From positions 4,515,584 to 4,579,583 of the forward strand of contig NC_009142.1 in assembly GCF_000062885.1 (NCBI RefSeq): a stretch of 64,000 nt of DNA, written 5' to 3'. Below the pieces are notes generated by a model. The model saw nothing but the letters and a program-made list of their open reading frames with translations, was not told where the DNA came from and did no database searches. Made by a program: the position numbers and the translations under genes. This DNA comes from Saccharopolyspora erythraea NRRL 2338 (lineage in GTDB: Bacteria > Actinomycetota > Actinomycetes > Mycobacteriales > Pseudonocardiaceae). Shown here piece by piece: positions 16,813 through 25,075 of this stretch. Positions within the stretch are counted from its first letter, which is position 1. Each line of letters begins with the position of its first letter.

Positions 16813-17889
16813 TCAGAGCACCTCCTCGGCGAACGGCCCACCGCCGACCGCGGCCACCGAGGCGATGCCGTCGACGTCGTCTCCCGGCAACGGCGGCACC
16901 CGCAGCGCGGTGTCGCGGCCGAGCAGGTTGGGCAGGAACGCCTCGCGCGTCAGCAGGTGCCGGAGCACGCGACCGCGCTGCCCGTAGCCGACGGGCTCGC
17001 GGCTCGCGGCGTCGACGACCTGGATGACCGATGCCGGGTGGTACGGGCGGAACACGCACGGCCGCTCGGGACCGGACTCGCACGCGCGCTCCGCGGCGAT
17101 GCCCATCACCGTGTCGCCGTACCAACCCGAGATCGCCGCCGCCGGGAACATGGTGCGCAGCAGCGACATGGTCTCGTTGCTGCCCGCGGTGCCCACCCAC
17201 AGCAGCCCCCGCAACCGCTCGGCGAGCGTCTCGTAGACCTGCGGGCGCGCGCAGAGCTCGTCGACGAGGTGCAGGGGCACCGACGCGCAGCGGACGTCCT
17301 GGGTCAGCACCACCGCCTCGATCTGGTCGAGCAGGTGCTCGACGTAGTCGTCGGCGGTTTCCTGCTGACCGGTCGCCACCAGCTTGGCCAGCCAGCGGGG
17401 ATCCATGTCCACGGTGAAGCACAACCCGCCGCGCCGCGCCGCGAGGTAGCGCACCGCGCGACCGACGACGTGCGGGCCGCTCGGCCCGACGTGCAGCCAG
17501 TTCACCCCCTCGGGAAACCCGTGCTCGTCGAGGACCCCGCTGCACCAGTCGACGTTGTCCTCGACGGCTCCGGCATCGACGCGCCGGTAGGGACGCCCGC
17601 TCGTGCCACCGGAGTCGAAGACCTCCAGCCTCCTTCCGGCCATGCCGCGGGGAATCAGGTCCTCCGCGGGAACGCCCCGCAGTTCCCGGCACAGGTCGGG
17701 GAAGCGGACCAGGTCGGCGAGGCCGGCGATGTCGCGGCGCGGATCGAAGTCCAGAAACCCCGCCCTGGACAGCCAGAACGGCGAGCCGGTGGCGGGATCG
17801 AAGTGCCAGTCCAGCACGTCACGCAGGTGCGTCCGCGTCTCGACGGCGAATCCCGGGCCCGCGCCCGGAGCCGTCCGTGGTGATGTCAT
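16813..17889 (-). CDS. LuxE/EhpF-like acyl-adenylating enzyme
   Basis: 358 residues from ATG 17889 (MTSPRTAPG). It belongs to the LuxE/PaaK-like adenylate-forming enzymes: EVFDSGGTSGRPYRRVDAGA is the phosphate-binding loop, LLWVGTAGSNETMSLLRTMF and ISGWYGDTVMG cover the A5-like region, and GQRGRVLRHLL is near the hinge. The C-terminal lid is short, as in LuxE and EhpF. The expected reaction is ATP activation of a carboxylic acid and transfer to the LuxC-like partner. A weak GAGAGCGG precedes the start. It lies 243 bp after the DAHP synthase gene and may share its transcript. Confidence 0.8.
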   Translation of the reverse strand: MTSPRTAPGAGPGFAVETRTHLRDVLDWHFDPATGSPFWLSRAGFLDFDPRRDIAGLADLVRFPDLCRELRGVPAEDLIPRGMAGRRLEVFDSGGTSGRPYRRVDAGAVEDNVDWCSGVLDEHGFPEGVNWLHVGPSGPHVVGRAVRYLAARRGGLCFTVDMDPRWLAKLVATGQQETADDYVEHLLDQIEAVVLTQDVRCASVPLHLVDELCARPQVYETLAERLRGLLWVGTAGSNETMSLLRTMFPAAAISGWYGDTVMGIAAERACESGPERPCVFRPYHPASVIQVVDAASREPVGYGQRGRVLRHLLTREAFLPNLLGRDTALRVPPLPGDDVDGIASVAAVGGGPFAEEVL

Positions 17890-18131
17890 CGTCGTCCGCT
17901 CTCGTCGTTGGTCGAGGCCAGCCCGCGCCGCGCGAGGCCGGGCCGCGCTGGTCGACGGGTCCTGGGTGCGGCGGGTGAGCCAGGCGCGCACCGCGGCGGG
18001 AGGACCGGCTGACCGGCGTTCTCCCGGTCCGACGATTCGGGAGCCGACCGTACCTCCTCCGGAGGTCAGCCGGGGTCCACGTGCAGGAACCTGTCTCCCG
18101 ACGGGAATTCGCTCGGCACCGAACAGCGCAT

Positions 18132-19490
18132 TCATGCACCCCGGTACATCTCGGCGAGCCGGAAGGCCAGGTCGAGCGCCTGGGAGCGGTTCAGGCGCGG
18201 GTCGCAGGCGGTGCGGTAGCGCTCGGGCAGGTCGTCGGGGCCGATGTCGTCGCCACCGCCGAGGCACTCGGTCACGTCGTCGCCGGTGAGCTCCAGGTGG
18301 ACGCCGCCGGGATGGGTGCCCAGCGCGCGGTGCACCTCCAGGAACCCGCGGAGCTCGTCGAGCACGTCGTCGAAGCGGCGCGTCTTGTACCCGTTCGCGG
18401 CCTCGAAGGTGTTGCCGTGCATGGGATCGCACACCCACACCACCGGTGCGCCGGCGGCGGTCACCTTCTCGACCAGGGCCGGCAGCTCGGCGCGCACCCG
18501 CTGCGCCCCCATCCGCGTGATCAGCGTGAGCCTGCCGGGTTCCCGGTGCGGGTCGAGCTTGTCGATCAGGGCGAGCACCTCGTCGGGTTCGGCCGCCGCC
18601 GAGAGCTTGATCCCGATCGGGTTGCGGATCCTGGAAGCGAACTCGACGTGGGCCCCGTCGATCCGCCGCGTCCGCTCGCCGATCCACACCATGTGCCCCG
18701 ACAGGTCGTAGGCTTCGCCCGGACGGCCGCCGCCGTGCGTCAGCGCGCTCTCGTACTCCAGGACCAGCGCCTCGTGGCTGGTGAAGAACTCGGTCTCGCC
18801 GACCGTTTCCGGCGCGGCGCCGAGCGACCGCATGAACCCGAGCGCCGCGCCGATCTCCTCCCACAACCGCTGGTAGTGCTTGCCGGAGGGCGACGCCGAC
18901 ACGAACTCCTCGTTCCAGCCGTGCACCCTGCGCAGGTCGCTCCTGCCACCACCGCCGAAGGCCCGCAGCACGTTGAGCGTGGCCATCGAGGAGTGGTACA
19001 TCCGCAGGAGCCGCTCCGGGTCGGGCGTGCGCGCCTGCTCGCCGAACTCCGGTCCGTTGACCGAGTCGCCCCGGTACGACGGCAGGGTTCTGCCGTCACG
19101 GGTCTCGGTGGGGCTGGAGCGCGGCTTGGAGTACTGGCCCGCGATGCGGCCGACCTTCACCACCGGCGCGGCGCAGGCGTAGCCGATGACCAGCGCCATC
19201 TGGGCCAGCGTGCGCAGCTTGGCGCGGACCTGCGCGGGCGAGACCCCGTCGAAGGTCTCCGCGCAGTCCCCGCCCTGGAGCAGGAAGCCGCCGCCGCGGG
19301 CGACCACCGCCAGCCGGGAGCGCAGCCGGTCGCACTCCGACGGGAACACCAGGGGCGGTGCGGCGCGCAGCTCGTCCACCACGCGGCGCAGCCCGACCGG
19401 GTCCGGCCAGTCCGGTTGCTGCGCGGCAGGCATGCTCCGCCACGACTCGGCGTCGAGTTCGGCGGCGAGGTGCGAATCTGCGACAGTCAT
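18132..19490 (-). CDS. Class II 3-deoxy-D-arabino-heptulosonate 7-phosphate synthase
   Basis: 452 residues, the usual length of plant-type (AroA-II) DAHP synthases, from ATG 19490 with AGGGCGG upstream. Motifs run throughout: FLLQGGDCAETFDG, VVKVGRIAGQYSKPRSSPTE, YRGDSVNG, TSHEALVLEYE, GHMVWIGERTR, ITRMGAQRVR, VWVCDPMHGNT and HLELTGDDVTECLGG. The enzyme joins PEP and erythrose-4-phosphate at the entry to the shikimate pathway. A cluster-borne copy usually boosts precursor supply for aromatic building blocks, as PhzC does for phenazines. The downstream LuxE/LuxC pair suggests an aromatic acid that is then reduced. Confidence 0.95.
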   Translation of the reverse strand: MTVADSHLAAELDAESWRSMPAAQQPDWPDPVGLRRVVDELRAAPPLVFPSECDRLRSRLAVVARGGGFLLQGGDCAETFDGVSPAQVRAKLRTLAQMALVIGYACAAPVVKVGRIAGQYSKPRSSPTETRDGRTLPSYRGDSVNGPEFGEQARTPDPERLLRMYHSSMATLNVLRAFGGGGRSDLRRVHGWNEEFVSASPSGKHYQRLWEEIGAALGFMRSLGAAPETVGETEFFTSHEALVLEYESALTHGGGRPGEAYDLSGHMVWIGERTRRIDGAHVEFASRIRNPIGIKLSAAAEPDEVLALIDKLDPHREPGRLTLITRMGAQRVRAELPALVEKVTAAGAPVVWVCDPMHGNTFEAANGYKTRRFDDVLDELRGFLEVHRALGTHPGGVHLELTGDDVTECLGGGDDIGPDDLPERYRTACDPRLNRSQALDLAFRLAEMYRGA

Positions 19491-20010
19491 TTTCCGCCCT
19501 TGGTCTGACCGGTCCGGACCTTGTGTGTCGACCCGGGCTCGCGCGGTCCCGCCGACCCGTCCCGGTTTCCGGTGGTGCGGGCGTTCGTGGGGCGAGGGCG
19601 GCGTCGACCCCGCACCGGCGGCGAGCGGCCGCCGGTCCGGTTCCCGGGCTCGGACGAACGCGTTCGGTCGTCCGCCGGAGCCGATGTGGTCCATCGGATC
19701 TTGCAACGATTCAGCCGTCGCACGACGCCGTTGACAGCTTGTTGCCGCTTGTTGCCGCATCGCGCTTCCGGCGGTCCGGCGCCGGCGGCTGCACTGCCGG
19801 ACTGTCCCCCGAACTCGCCCGAACCACCGAGAAGTAGGCACGGGGAACGGAATTGGCCAACGCATGACCCAAACAAGTCCTTTTCGTGACCTGCTGCGTT
19901 GGTGGCTCGCTCTAGAGTGTTGCTTTCCACAGGAGACGCCGGCCGGTCACCTTCCGTTCGTTCCTCCGCACGGCGGGACCGGTCGGCTACCCGACAGAAG
20001 AGGCCACGCC
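19491..20010. promoter_or_regulatory. Divergent region between DAHP synthase and hydrolase
   Basis: 520 bp with no convincing gene. It contains one member of the CTAGAG operator family at 19912-19928 close to the hydrolase. I see no other repeat of note. Confidence 0.45.
19912..19928 (+). promoter_or_regulatory. Cluster operator site a (partial)
   Basis: CTAGAGTGTTGCTTTCC shares its first 13 bases with the perfect site upstream of the thiamine-diphosphate enzyme (CTAGAGTGTTGCTCTAG). It lies about 80 bp upstream of the alpha/beta hydrolase start. The right arm is degenerate. Confidence 0.55.
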
Positions 20011-20832
20011 ATGTCCCACATCGCCATCGACGGCCGCAGGCTCCACTACGAACTCGCGGGCAGCGGTCAGCCGGTCGTGCTCGTGCACGGTTCGTGGGAC
20101 GACCGTTCCGGCTGGGACCCGCTGGTGCCCCAGCTCTCCTCCCGGCTGCACGTCCTGCGCTACGACCGGCGTGGCCACGGCCGCAGCGACGGCGGCACAG
20201 CCGTCCGGCCCCTCAGCGAGGACGTCGAGGACCTCGCCCGGCTGCTCCGGGATCTCGACCACGGGCCCGCCCACGTCGTGGGGCACTCCTACGGCGCCAC
20301 CGTCGCGCTGCTGCTGGCCGCACGGCATCCGCGGCTGTGCAGCGGGCTGACGGTGCACGAGCCGCCGCTGTTCGGAATGCTGGCCGGCACCCCGCACAAC
20401 GCCGAGTTCGACGAGGTGCGCGAACGCGCGGCCAAGGTCGCCGAGCTGCTCGGCGCGGATGAACGGGAGGCCGCCGCGCGGATGTTCATCGACGAGGTCG
20501 GGTTCGGCCCCGGTACCTGGGACCTCGAGCTCGACGCCCGGCGCCGTAGCACCTTCACGACGCATGGGCCGGTGTGGCTGGCCCGGATGGCCGACCCGGA
20601 GCCGCCCACGCTGCGCGCCGAGCACTTCTCCGGGATCAGCGCGCCCGTGCTGCTGACCCGGGGTGACCGCGGACTGCCCTGGTACCGGCCGATCATCGAC
20701 CTGCTGGCCGATGCCGTTCCCGGTGCCAGGAAGAGGACGTTGCGCGGCTGCGGGCACGCGCCGCAGACCACGCACCCGCAGGAGTACGCCGCCATCGTCA
20801 CCGGTGAGGCAACCGCCCCCGTCGAACACTGA
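20011..20832 (+). CDS. Alpha/beta hydrolase
   Basis: 273 residues from ATG 20011 (AGAGG ribosome site). Classical alpha/beta hydrolase fold: VVLVHGSWDDRSGWD (oxyanion HG), YDRRGHGRSDGG, the nucleophile elbow VVGHSYGATVA (Ser about 95), LTRGDRGLPWY, and a late His in RGCGHAPQTTHP. Such enzymes hydrolyse esters, lactones or thioesters; the substrate is unknown. A CTAGAG operator-like site upstream ties it to the cluster regulon. It converges on the flavin oxidase across a strong terminator. Confidence 0.85.
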   Translation: MSHIAIDGRRLHYELAGSGQPVVLVHGSWDDRSGWDPLVPQLSSRLHVLRYDRRGHGRSDGGTAVRPLSEDVEDLARLLRDLDHGPAHVVGHSYGATVALLLAARHPRLCSGLTVHEPPLFGMLAGTPHNAEFDEVRERAAKVAELLGADEREAAARMFIDEVGFGPGTWDLELDARRRSTFTTHGPVWLARMADPEPPTLRAEHFSGISAPVLLTRGDRGLPWYRPIIDLLADAVPGARKRTLRGCGHAPQTTHPQEYAAIVTGEATAPVEH

Positions 20833-20851
20833 CACCCGCGGCATCTCCGTA

Positions 20852-20889
20852 CAGGTTGCCACCGCGCCATGCGATGCGGTGGCAACCTG
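20852..20889. terminator. Bidirectional terminator hairpin
   Basis: Perfect 14-bp arms CAGGTTGCCACCGC (20852-20865) and GCGGTGGCAACCTG (20876-20889) enclose a 10-nt loop between two convergent genes. A second, imperfect stem (GTGAG...CTCAC) follows at about 20900-20945. Confidence 0.8.
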
Positions 20890-20958
20890 GTGCCGGGTCG
20901 TGAGCCTTCGGGATCGTGCTGTGGCAAGCCGAAAGACTCACGCCGTGGCAGGGTGGCG

Positions 20959-22263
20959 TCAGATGACCGGCTGAGCGGACTTGGCGAGCCTGCGCACCAG
21001 CGCGTCGGCCACCTGGTAGCCGTTCTCGATGGCCCCCTCAAGGTCCGGGTGCCAGCTGCTGCGGTCGGCCCCGGCGAAGTGGACCAGGCCGTGCGGGCGC
21101 TTCAGGTGCGGGCCGTGCGCGGTGAGCTGCCCCGGAGCGAACGCCAGGTAGCTGCCCTCCGACAACGGGTCCGCGGCCCACCGCTTCGCCTCGGTGTACA
21201 GGCGCGGCCGCTTCAGCTCGAAGACGTCGGCCAGGTCCTCGAAGAGCACCTGCACGTCGAGGTCCGCGGAGTCGCCGGTCGCGAACCCGGTGGCCACGCG
21301 TCGGCCCCGCAGCCACGCCGCGGGCAGTGGCGCTCCGCCGATCAGAACCCGGTGCTTGACCTCCACCGGTTCCTGGCTCACGGCGATCAGCTTCGTGGCC
21401 CGTCCGAAGCGCAGCGCGCCGTAAAGCGCCTGCTGCTGCGGGTCCAGGGGCGGGTCGAACTCCAGCGAACCGGCCTTCGACACCGGCACCGCGACCACCG
21501 CAGCGCGGGCCTCCCAGCACTGGTGCGGATCGGCGTGCACGGCGACCTTCTCGCCGTCCTGGACGACCCGGTTCACCGGCGTGCCCAGCACCACCTGGCC
21601 GCGCAGCCGCTCCCGCAACCGGATCGACAGCTGCTGCGTGCCCTCGGCGATCTGCAGCGAGAGACCGTCGCGCAGCGTCGGCAGGATGCCTCCGGCGCGG
21701 TGCACCCACCACGCCACCTGCAGCAGGGAGAGCCGGTCGGCGGGCACCGTGGAGAAGCTCGCGAACCCGGAGTCGAGGAGGCCGCGGGCGTGGCCGTGCA
21801 CGTGCATCCGGTCCAGCCAGGAGGACCAGGACTGCTCGTCGAGCTCGGCCGCGCGGGGAGCCGTCCACGGCGCGACCGGCGGGACTCCGCCGGCCATGCG
21901 CTTCAGCTCACGCAGCGCGCGCAGCGCCGCCGGCGCCTCCGACGGGCGGATTCCCGGCACGCGCGACACCCGCGCACCCCCACCGGTCCGCCACATCACC
22001 GGCGCCACGCCGTGGAACGCGGAAGTCCGCACGGTCAGCCCGAGCTGACGCGCCAGCCCGCGCACGTGGTGGTGGTGCGGACCGAAGTTCTCCGCGCCGA
22101 GCTCCACGACCTCCCCGTCCACGACGCGCGAGCGGGTGTGCCCGCCCACCTCGTCGGAAGCCTCGACGGTCAACGTCGTCAGCCCGGCCTGCTCCAGGTT
22201 CCACGCGGCGCTCAGACCGGCCAGCCCGGCGCCCACGACGACGACATCGACGACGTCGGCCAT
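20959..22263 (-). CDS. FAD-dependent amine oxidase-type oxidoreductase
   Basis: 434 residues starting VDVVVVGAGLAGLSAAWNLE, the Rossmann FAD motif, then VEASDEVGGHTRSRVVDG, typical of flavin amine oxidases and phytoene-desaturase relatives. HFAGADRSSWHPDLEGAIEN near the C-terminus matches the FAD-contacting amine oxidase signature. Such enzymes oxidise C-N bonds or desaturate rings. In this cluster a PigB-like role, oxidising a pyrroline to a pyrrole, is an attractive inference, although PigB is longer and carries membrane helices. It has its own operator-like promoter (site b) and ends at the terminator hairpin. Confidence 0.85.
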   Translation of the reverse strand: MADVVDVVVVGAGLAGLSAAWNLEQAGLTTLTVEASDEVGGHTRSRVVDGEVVELGAENFGPHHHHVRGLARQLGLTVRTSAFHGVAPVMWRTGGGARVSRVPGIRPSEAPAALRALRELKRMAGGVPPVAPWTAPRAAELDEQSWSSWLDRMHVHGHARGLLDSGFASFSTVPADRLSLLQVAWWVHRAGGILPTLRDGLSLQIAEGTQQLSIRLRERLRGQVVLGTPVNRVVQDGEKVAVHADPHQCWEARAAVVAVPVSKAGSLEFDPPLDPQQQALYGALRFGRATKLIAVSQEPVEVKHRVLIGGAPLPAAWLRGRRVATGFATGDSADLDVQVLFEDLADVFELKRPRLYTEAKRWAADPLSEGSYLAFAPGQLTAHGPHLKRPHGLVHFAGADRSSWHPDLEGAIENGYQVADALVRRLAKSAQPVI

Positions 22264-22379
22264 CGTCCACCACCTCTCCGCGGATCGTGGCGGCGCCGCC
22301 GGCGCGAACGGGCGCTGCGAACGGGCCCGGCACGGCGGACGGCAGCCGCCTCAACAAGTCGCCCCACTGTAGTTCTGCT

Positions 22380-22396
22380 TTAGTTCTGTGGTCTAG
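22380..22396 (-). promoter_or_regulatory. Cluster operator site b, flavin oxidase promoter
   Basis: Minus strand CTAGACCACAGAACTAA, followed by TACAGT beginning exactly 25 bases after the site start (plus-strand 22366-22371). The same arrangement occurs at sites d and h. It lies about 120 bp upstream of the amine oxidase start. Confidence 0.65.
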
Positions 22397-22431
22397 TCGA
22401 TTGGACTGGATCATCTTCCGGACAGCGGGTT

Positions 22432-23445
22432 TCAGGCTGCCATGGTCGGGTCTTCGACCTCCCACACCGCGCAGCGCTGCGATGCCAGCCAGTCCAGCGC
22501 GCGGCCGGTCCCGTGTCCGGCGATCGACACCCGGAACCGCCCGACGAGGGTGCCCGCAACCGGGACGACACCACCGCTGAGGTAGGTCATCGCGATGCCG
22601 AACCTGCTGACCGCCAGCGGCAGGAGCGAGCCCACCGCCGCATACCCGACGAGCACGACGTCCACGAGACACGCATCGCCCGGCAGCCCGGCGCGCAGCG
22701 GCCCCGCGACGGCCGGAGCCGCGACCGGGTCCAGCAGCAGCTCCGCGGTCCGGCTGCGCCGCCTGGCCAGCAGTTCGAGCACCGGGCCGCTCTCCAGCAC
22801 CCGCCCGCCGTCGAGGACGACGACGTCGTCGCAGAGGCGGCGGACCACCTCCGAGTCGTCGGTGGCCAGCACCACGGTGAGCCCGAGCTCGCCGCGGACC
22901 CGGTCCAGCACGGTCGCCAGCGCGCCCCCGCCGCCGGAGCCGACGTGCTCGTCGACGTCGTCGAGCACCAGCACCGACGCCCCCGCGGCGAGCGCCTGGG
23001 CGACCTGCAACCGGCGCAGCTGCTCCGGGCGCAGCTGGAACAGGCTCGCGTGCGACTCCGCCCGCAGGCCGGTCAGCTCGAGCAGTTCGGCCACCCGCAC
23101 CTGCCGCGCGACGCGGTCGAAACCCGCCAGCTCGAACGGCCGGGCGATGTTGCCCGCCACCGTGCACTCGTGCAGCAACGCATCGCTTTCCGGCACGAAG
23201 CCGACAGGTCTGCGCGCACCGCGTCTTCGGCCGCGCCGCAGCGCCACCGGACGGCCCGAGACGGTGACGCGGCCGGAGTCGGCCACGTCGAGCCCGGCCA
23301 GGCAGCGCAGCAGCGAGGTCTTGCCCGAACCCGCCGGCCCGAAGACGCCGCAGATCGTCGCGGGCCTGGCGCGCAGCTCGACCCCGTCGAGCGCGGGCTC
23401 CGCCCGGTGCGGATGGGTCTTGCAGAGGTTCTCGACCGCGAGCAC
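22432..23445 (-). CDS. Degenerate MetN-like ABC ATPase with NIL domain
   Basis: 337 residues from GTG 23445 (VLAVENLCKTHP, GGGGGAG ribosome site). Residues 1-230 are an ABC ATPase with an intact Walker A (FGPAGSGKTSLLRCL). The signature LSGGQ is replaced by LRPEQ, the Walker B catalytic Glu is Asp (LVLDDVDEHV), and the H-loop His is missing (VVLATDDSEVV where MetN has ITHE). Residues about 255-337 are a NIL ligand-binding domain like that of methionine importers. No permease or binding protein is nearby. It probably binds but barely hydrolyses ATP; a regulatory or sensing role is conceivable. It has its own operator-like site c. Confidence 0.75.
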   Translation of the reverse strand: MLAVENLCKTHPHRAEPALDGVELRARPATICGVFGPAGSGKTSLLRCLAGLDVADSGRVTVSGRPVALRRGRRRGARRPVGFVPESDALLHECTVAGNIARPFELAGFDRVARQVRVAELLELTGLRAESHASLFQLRPEQLRRLQVAQALAAGASVLVLDDVDEHVGSGGGGALATVLDRVRGELGLTVVLATDDSEVVRRLCDDVVVLDGGRVLESGPVLELLARRRSRTAELLLDPVAAPAVAGPLRAGLPGDACLVDVVLVGYAAVGSLLPLAVSRFGIAMTYLSGGVVPVAGTLVGRFRVSIAGHGTGRALDWLASQRCAVWEVEDPTMAA

Positions 23446-23583
23446 AGCAACTCCCCCGGAAAAAGGCCGCACACCGGACGCGACGACGACCCGCTCCCGC
23501 ACCGGCGGGGCAGGTGACCACCACACCGCACGGGAACCCGCGGGCCTGCGCCCGGAGAAATCCCAGCGAATGTGAGTACTACT

Positions 23584-23600
23584 TCAGAGCTTCGCTCTAG
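23584..23600 (-). promoter_or_regulatory. Cluster operator site c
   Basis: Minus strand CTAGAGCGAAGCTCTGA; the left arm is perfect and the right arm CTCTGA is near CTCTAG. It lies about 140 bp upstream of the MetN-like start, followed on that strand by TACTCA 22 bases after the site start. Confidence 0.65.
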
Positions 23601-23608
23601 CCATATAC

Positions 23609-23637
23609 GCATCAGCGTGCTGTTATCGATCTGATGC
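23609..23637. repeat. Inverted repeat GCATCAG-N15-CTGATGC
   Basis: Perfect 7-bp arms at 23609-23615 and 23631-23637 in an AT-rich patch between divergent operator sites c and d. It could be the site of another regulator, for example the MarR protein encoded at 25914, but this motif was not seen elsewhere. Confidence 0.5.
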
Positions 23638-23762
23638 TTTCCGAATATGCCACGAACGGCCAACCGAAGCGAACACCCGCCACCGGCGGGCGACGCACCG
23701 GCGCCACGGCGGGACGAGGCCGACCGCGGACCGGCTCCCCCGCCGGGCGCACGCACCGCGAA

Positions 23763-23779
23763 CTAGACCACCGCCCTAG
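23763..23779 (+). promoter_or_regulatory. Cluster operator site d, MFS promoter
   Basis: CTAGACCACCGCCCTAG, a 17-bp palindrome-like site, with TACAGT at 23788-23793 as probable -10, exactly 25 bases from the site start. It lies 81 bp before the MFS gene. Confidence 0.7.
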
Positions 23780-23860
23780 ACCCTGGCTACAGTCCGGTGC
23801 CGGCGGCAGCCGCCTCCCGGCCACCTCCACCAACCCCGCCGCCGCGAGACGAGGACCGGC

Positions 23861-25075
23861 ATGACCACACACGAAGGGGGCCGGGGCGGACCGACGCGCG
23901 CGACCGGCCCGATGATCTTCATCCTCACCCTGGCGATGGCGCTGCCGATGCTGCTGCTCTACGCCATCGGCGTGCTGGGTCCCGTGCTCGTCTCCGACCT
24001 CCGGATCAGCCGCTCGACGCTGGGATCGCTGACGGCGGTGTGCTTCGCCGTGGCGGCCGTGCTGTCGCTGTGGGCCGGCCAGGGAGTCGGCCGGATCGGC
24101 GCCCGCAATGCCACGATCGCGCTGTTCGGCGTCGTGGCGCTGTCCTTCGGGCTGATCTCGGTGAGCACGAGCTTCGCGATGCTGGTGGTGGGCGTGGCGC
24201 TGTGCGGACTCGCCCAGGCGCTGGCCAACCCGGCCACCAACAAGGTCATCGCGCTGCACGTCGCACCCGAACGCCGAGGCTCGGTGGTGGGCGCCAAGCA
24301 GTCCGGGGTGCAGCTGGCCGCCCTGGTCGCCGGTGCCGCGCTGCCCACCGCCGCCGTCCTGCTGGGGTGGCGGGGCGCGCTGGCGCTGGTGATCCCGCTC
24401 TCCCTGGTCGCGCTGGCGGTGTCCTGGTCGGTCATCCCCGGCGAGCAGGCCGCACCGCGGGCGGCGGGGTGGTCGAAGCTGGTCCGCCCCAACGCCAAGC
24501 TGCGCTGGCTGATGCTCTACCAGCTCTTCCTGGGCGCCGGACTCGCCGCGTTCACCACGTTCCTGCCGCTCTACGCCACCGAACAGCTCGCGACCGGCGA
24601 GCGGCAGGCCGCGCTGATGATCGCCGGTTTCGGCATCGCGGGCATCGTCGCCCGGATCGGCTGGACCTCCCTGGCGGGCAAGCTCGCCGAGCCGCACGGG
24701 CTCCTGCTCGGGCTCGCGCTCGCCGCGGCGGTGTTCGTCGGCGCGGTGTGGGCCAGCGGCTGGTTCGGGCTGCTACCCGCCTGGATCGGCAGCATCGGGA
24801 TCGGGGCGACGGCGGTCGCCGCCAACGCCGTGTGCATGCTCGCGGTCGTGCGCGACCGCTCGTACGGCCAGGTCACCCACGCGTCGGCGCTGGCGTCGCT
24901 GGCCTTCTTCTCCGGTTTCGTGGTGAGCCCGCCGCTGGTCGGCGCGGTCGCCGACGCGGCGGGCGGGCTCGGCTCCGCGTGGCCCGTCCTGGCGCTGGAG
25001 CTGGTGCTGGCGGGCGGCTGCGCGGTCGGCCTGCGACGGGCTTCGGTCGCGGTGCGGGCCGGGGACGCCCGGTGA
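23861..25075 (+). CDS. MFS transporter, probable product or precursor transporter
   Basis: 404 residues with 12 predicted hydrophobic segments and an MFS fold similar to CynX/NNP-like and multidrug transporters. GQGVGRIGARNATIALFGVV occupies the loop 2-3 position, and NPATNKVIALHVAPERRGSV the region around TM4-5. It starts at ATG 23861 with GAGGACC upstream and overlaps the next gene by four bases (GTGA), so it is coupled to a thioesterase. It carries cluster operator site d. Direction and substrate of transport cannot be told. Confidence 0.85.
   Translation: MTTHEGGRGGPTRATGPMIFILTLAMALPMLLLYAIGVLGPVLVSDLRISRSTLGSLTAVCFAVAAVLSLWAGQGVGRIGARNATIALFGVVALSFGLISVSTSFAMLVVGVALCGLAQALANPATNKVIALHVAPERRGSVVGAKQSGVQLAALVAGAALPTAAVLLGWRGALALVIPLSLVALAVSWSVIPGEQAAPRAAGWSKLVRPNAKLRWLMLYQLFLGAGLAAFTTFLPLYATEQLATGERQAALMIAGFGIAGIVARIGWTSLAGKLAEPHGLLLGLALAAAVFVGAVWASGWFGLLPAWIGSIGIGATAVAANAVCMLAVVRDRSYGQVTHASALASLAFFSGFVVSPPLVGAVADAAGGLGSAWPVLALELVLAGGCAVGLRRASVAVRAGDAR

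Larger units (their letters stand above)
23446..23860. promoter_or_regulatory. Divergent promoter region with two operator sites
   Basis: 415 bp without a gene between the MetN-like gene (minus) and an MFS gene (plus). It carries operator site c for the left gene, site d for the right gene and a separate 7-bp inverted repeat between them. Confidence 0.6.

Noticed and set aside
18056-18065. CCTCCGGAGG palindrome as an operator between the DAHP synthase and LuxE-like genes
   Set aside because: A ten-base GC palindrome is expected often at this base composition and it was not found at other promoters.
15432-19490. Bioluminescence (lux) operon
   Set aside because: LuxC/LuxE-like proteins are present but no luciferase LuxA/LuxB or LuxD; the DAHP synthase context fits aromatic acid reduction better.
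18132-19490. Ansamycin (AHBA) pathway indicator
   Set aside because: The enzyme is a normal DAHP synthase, and no AHBA synthase or aminoDHQ genes were seen.
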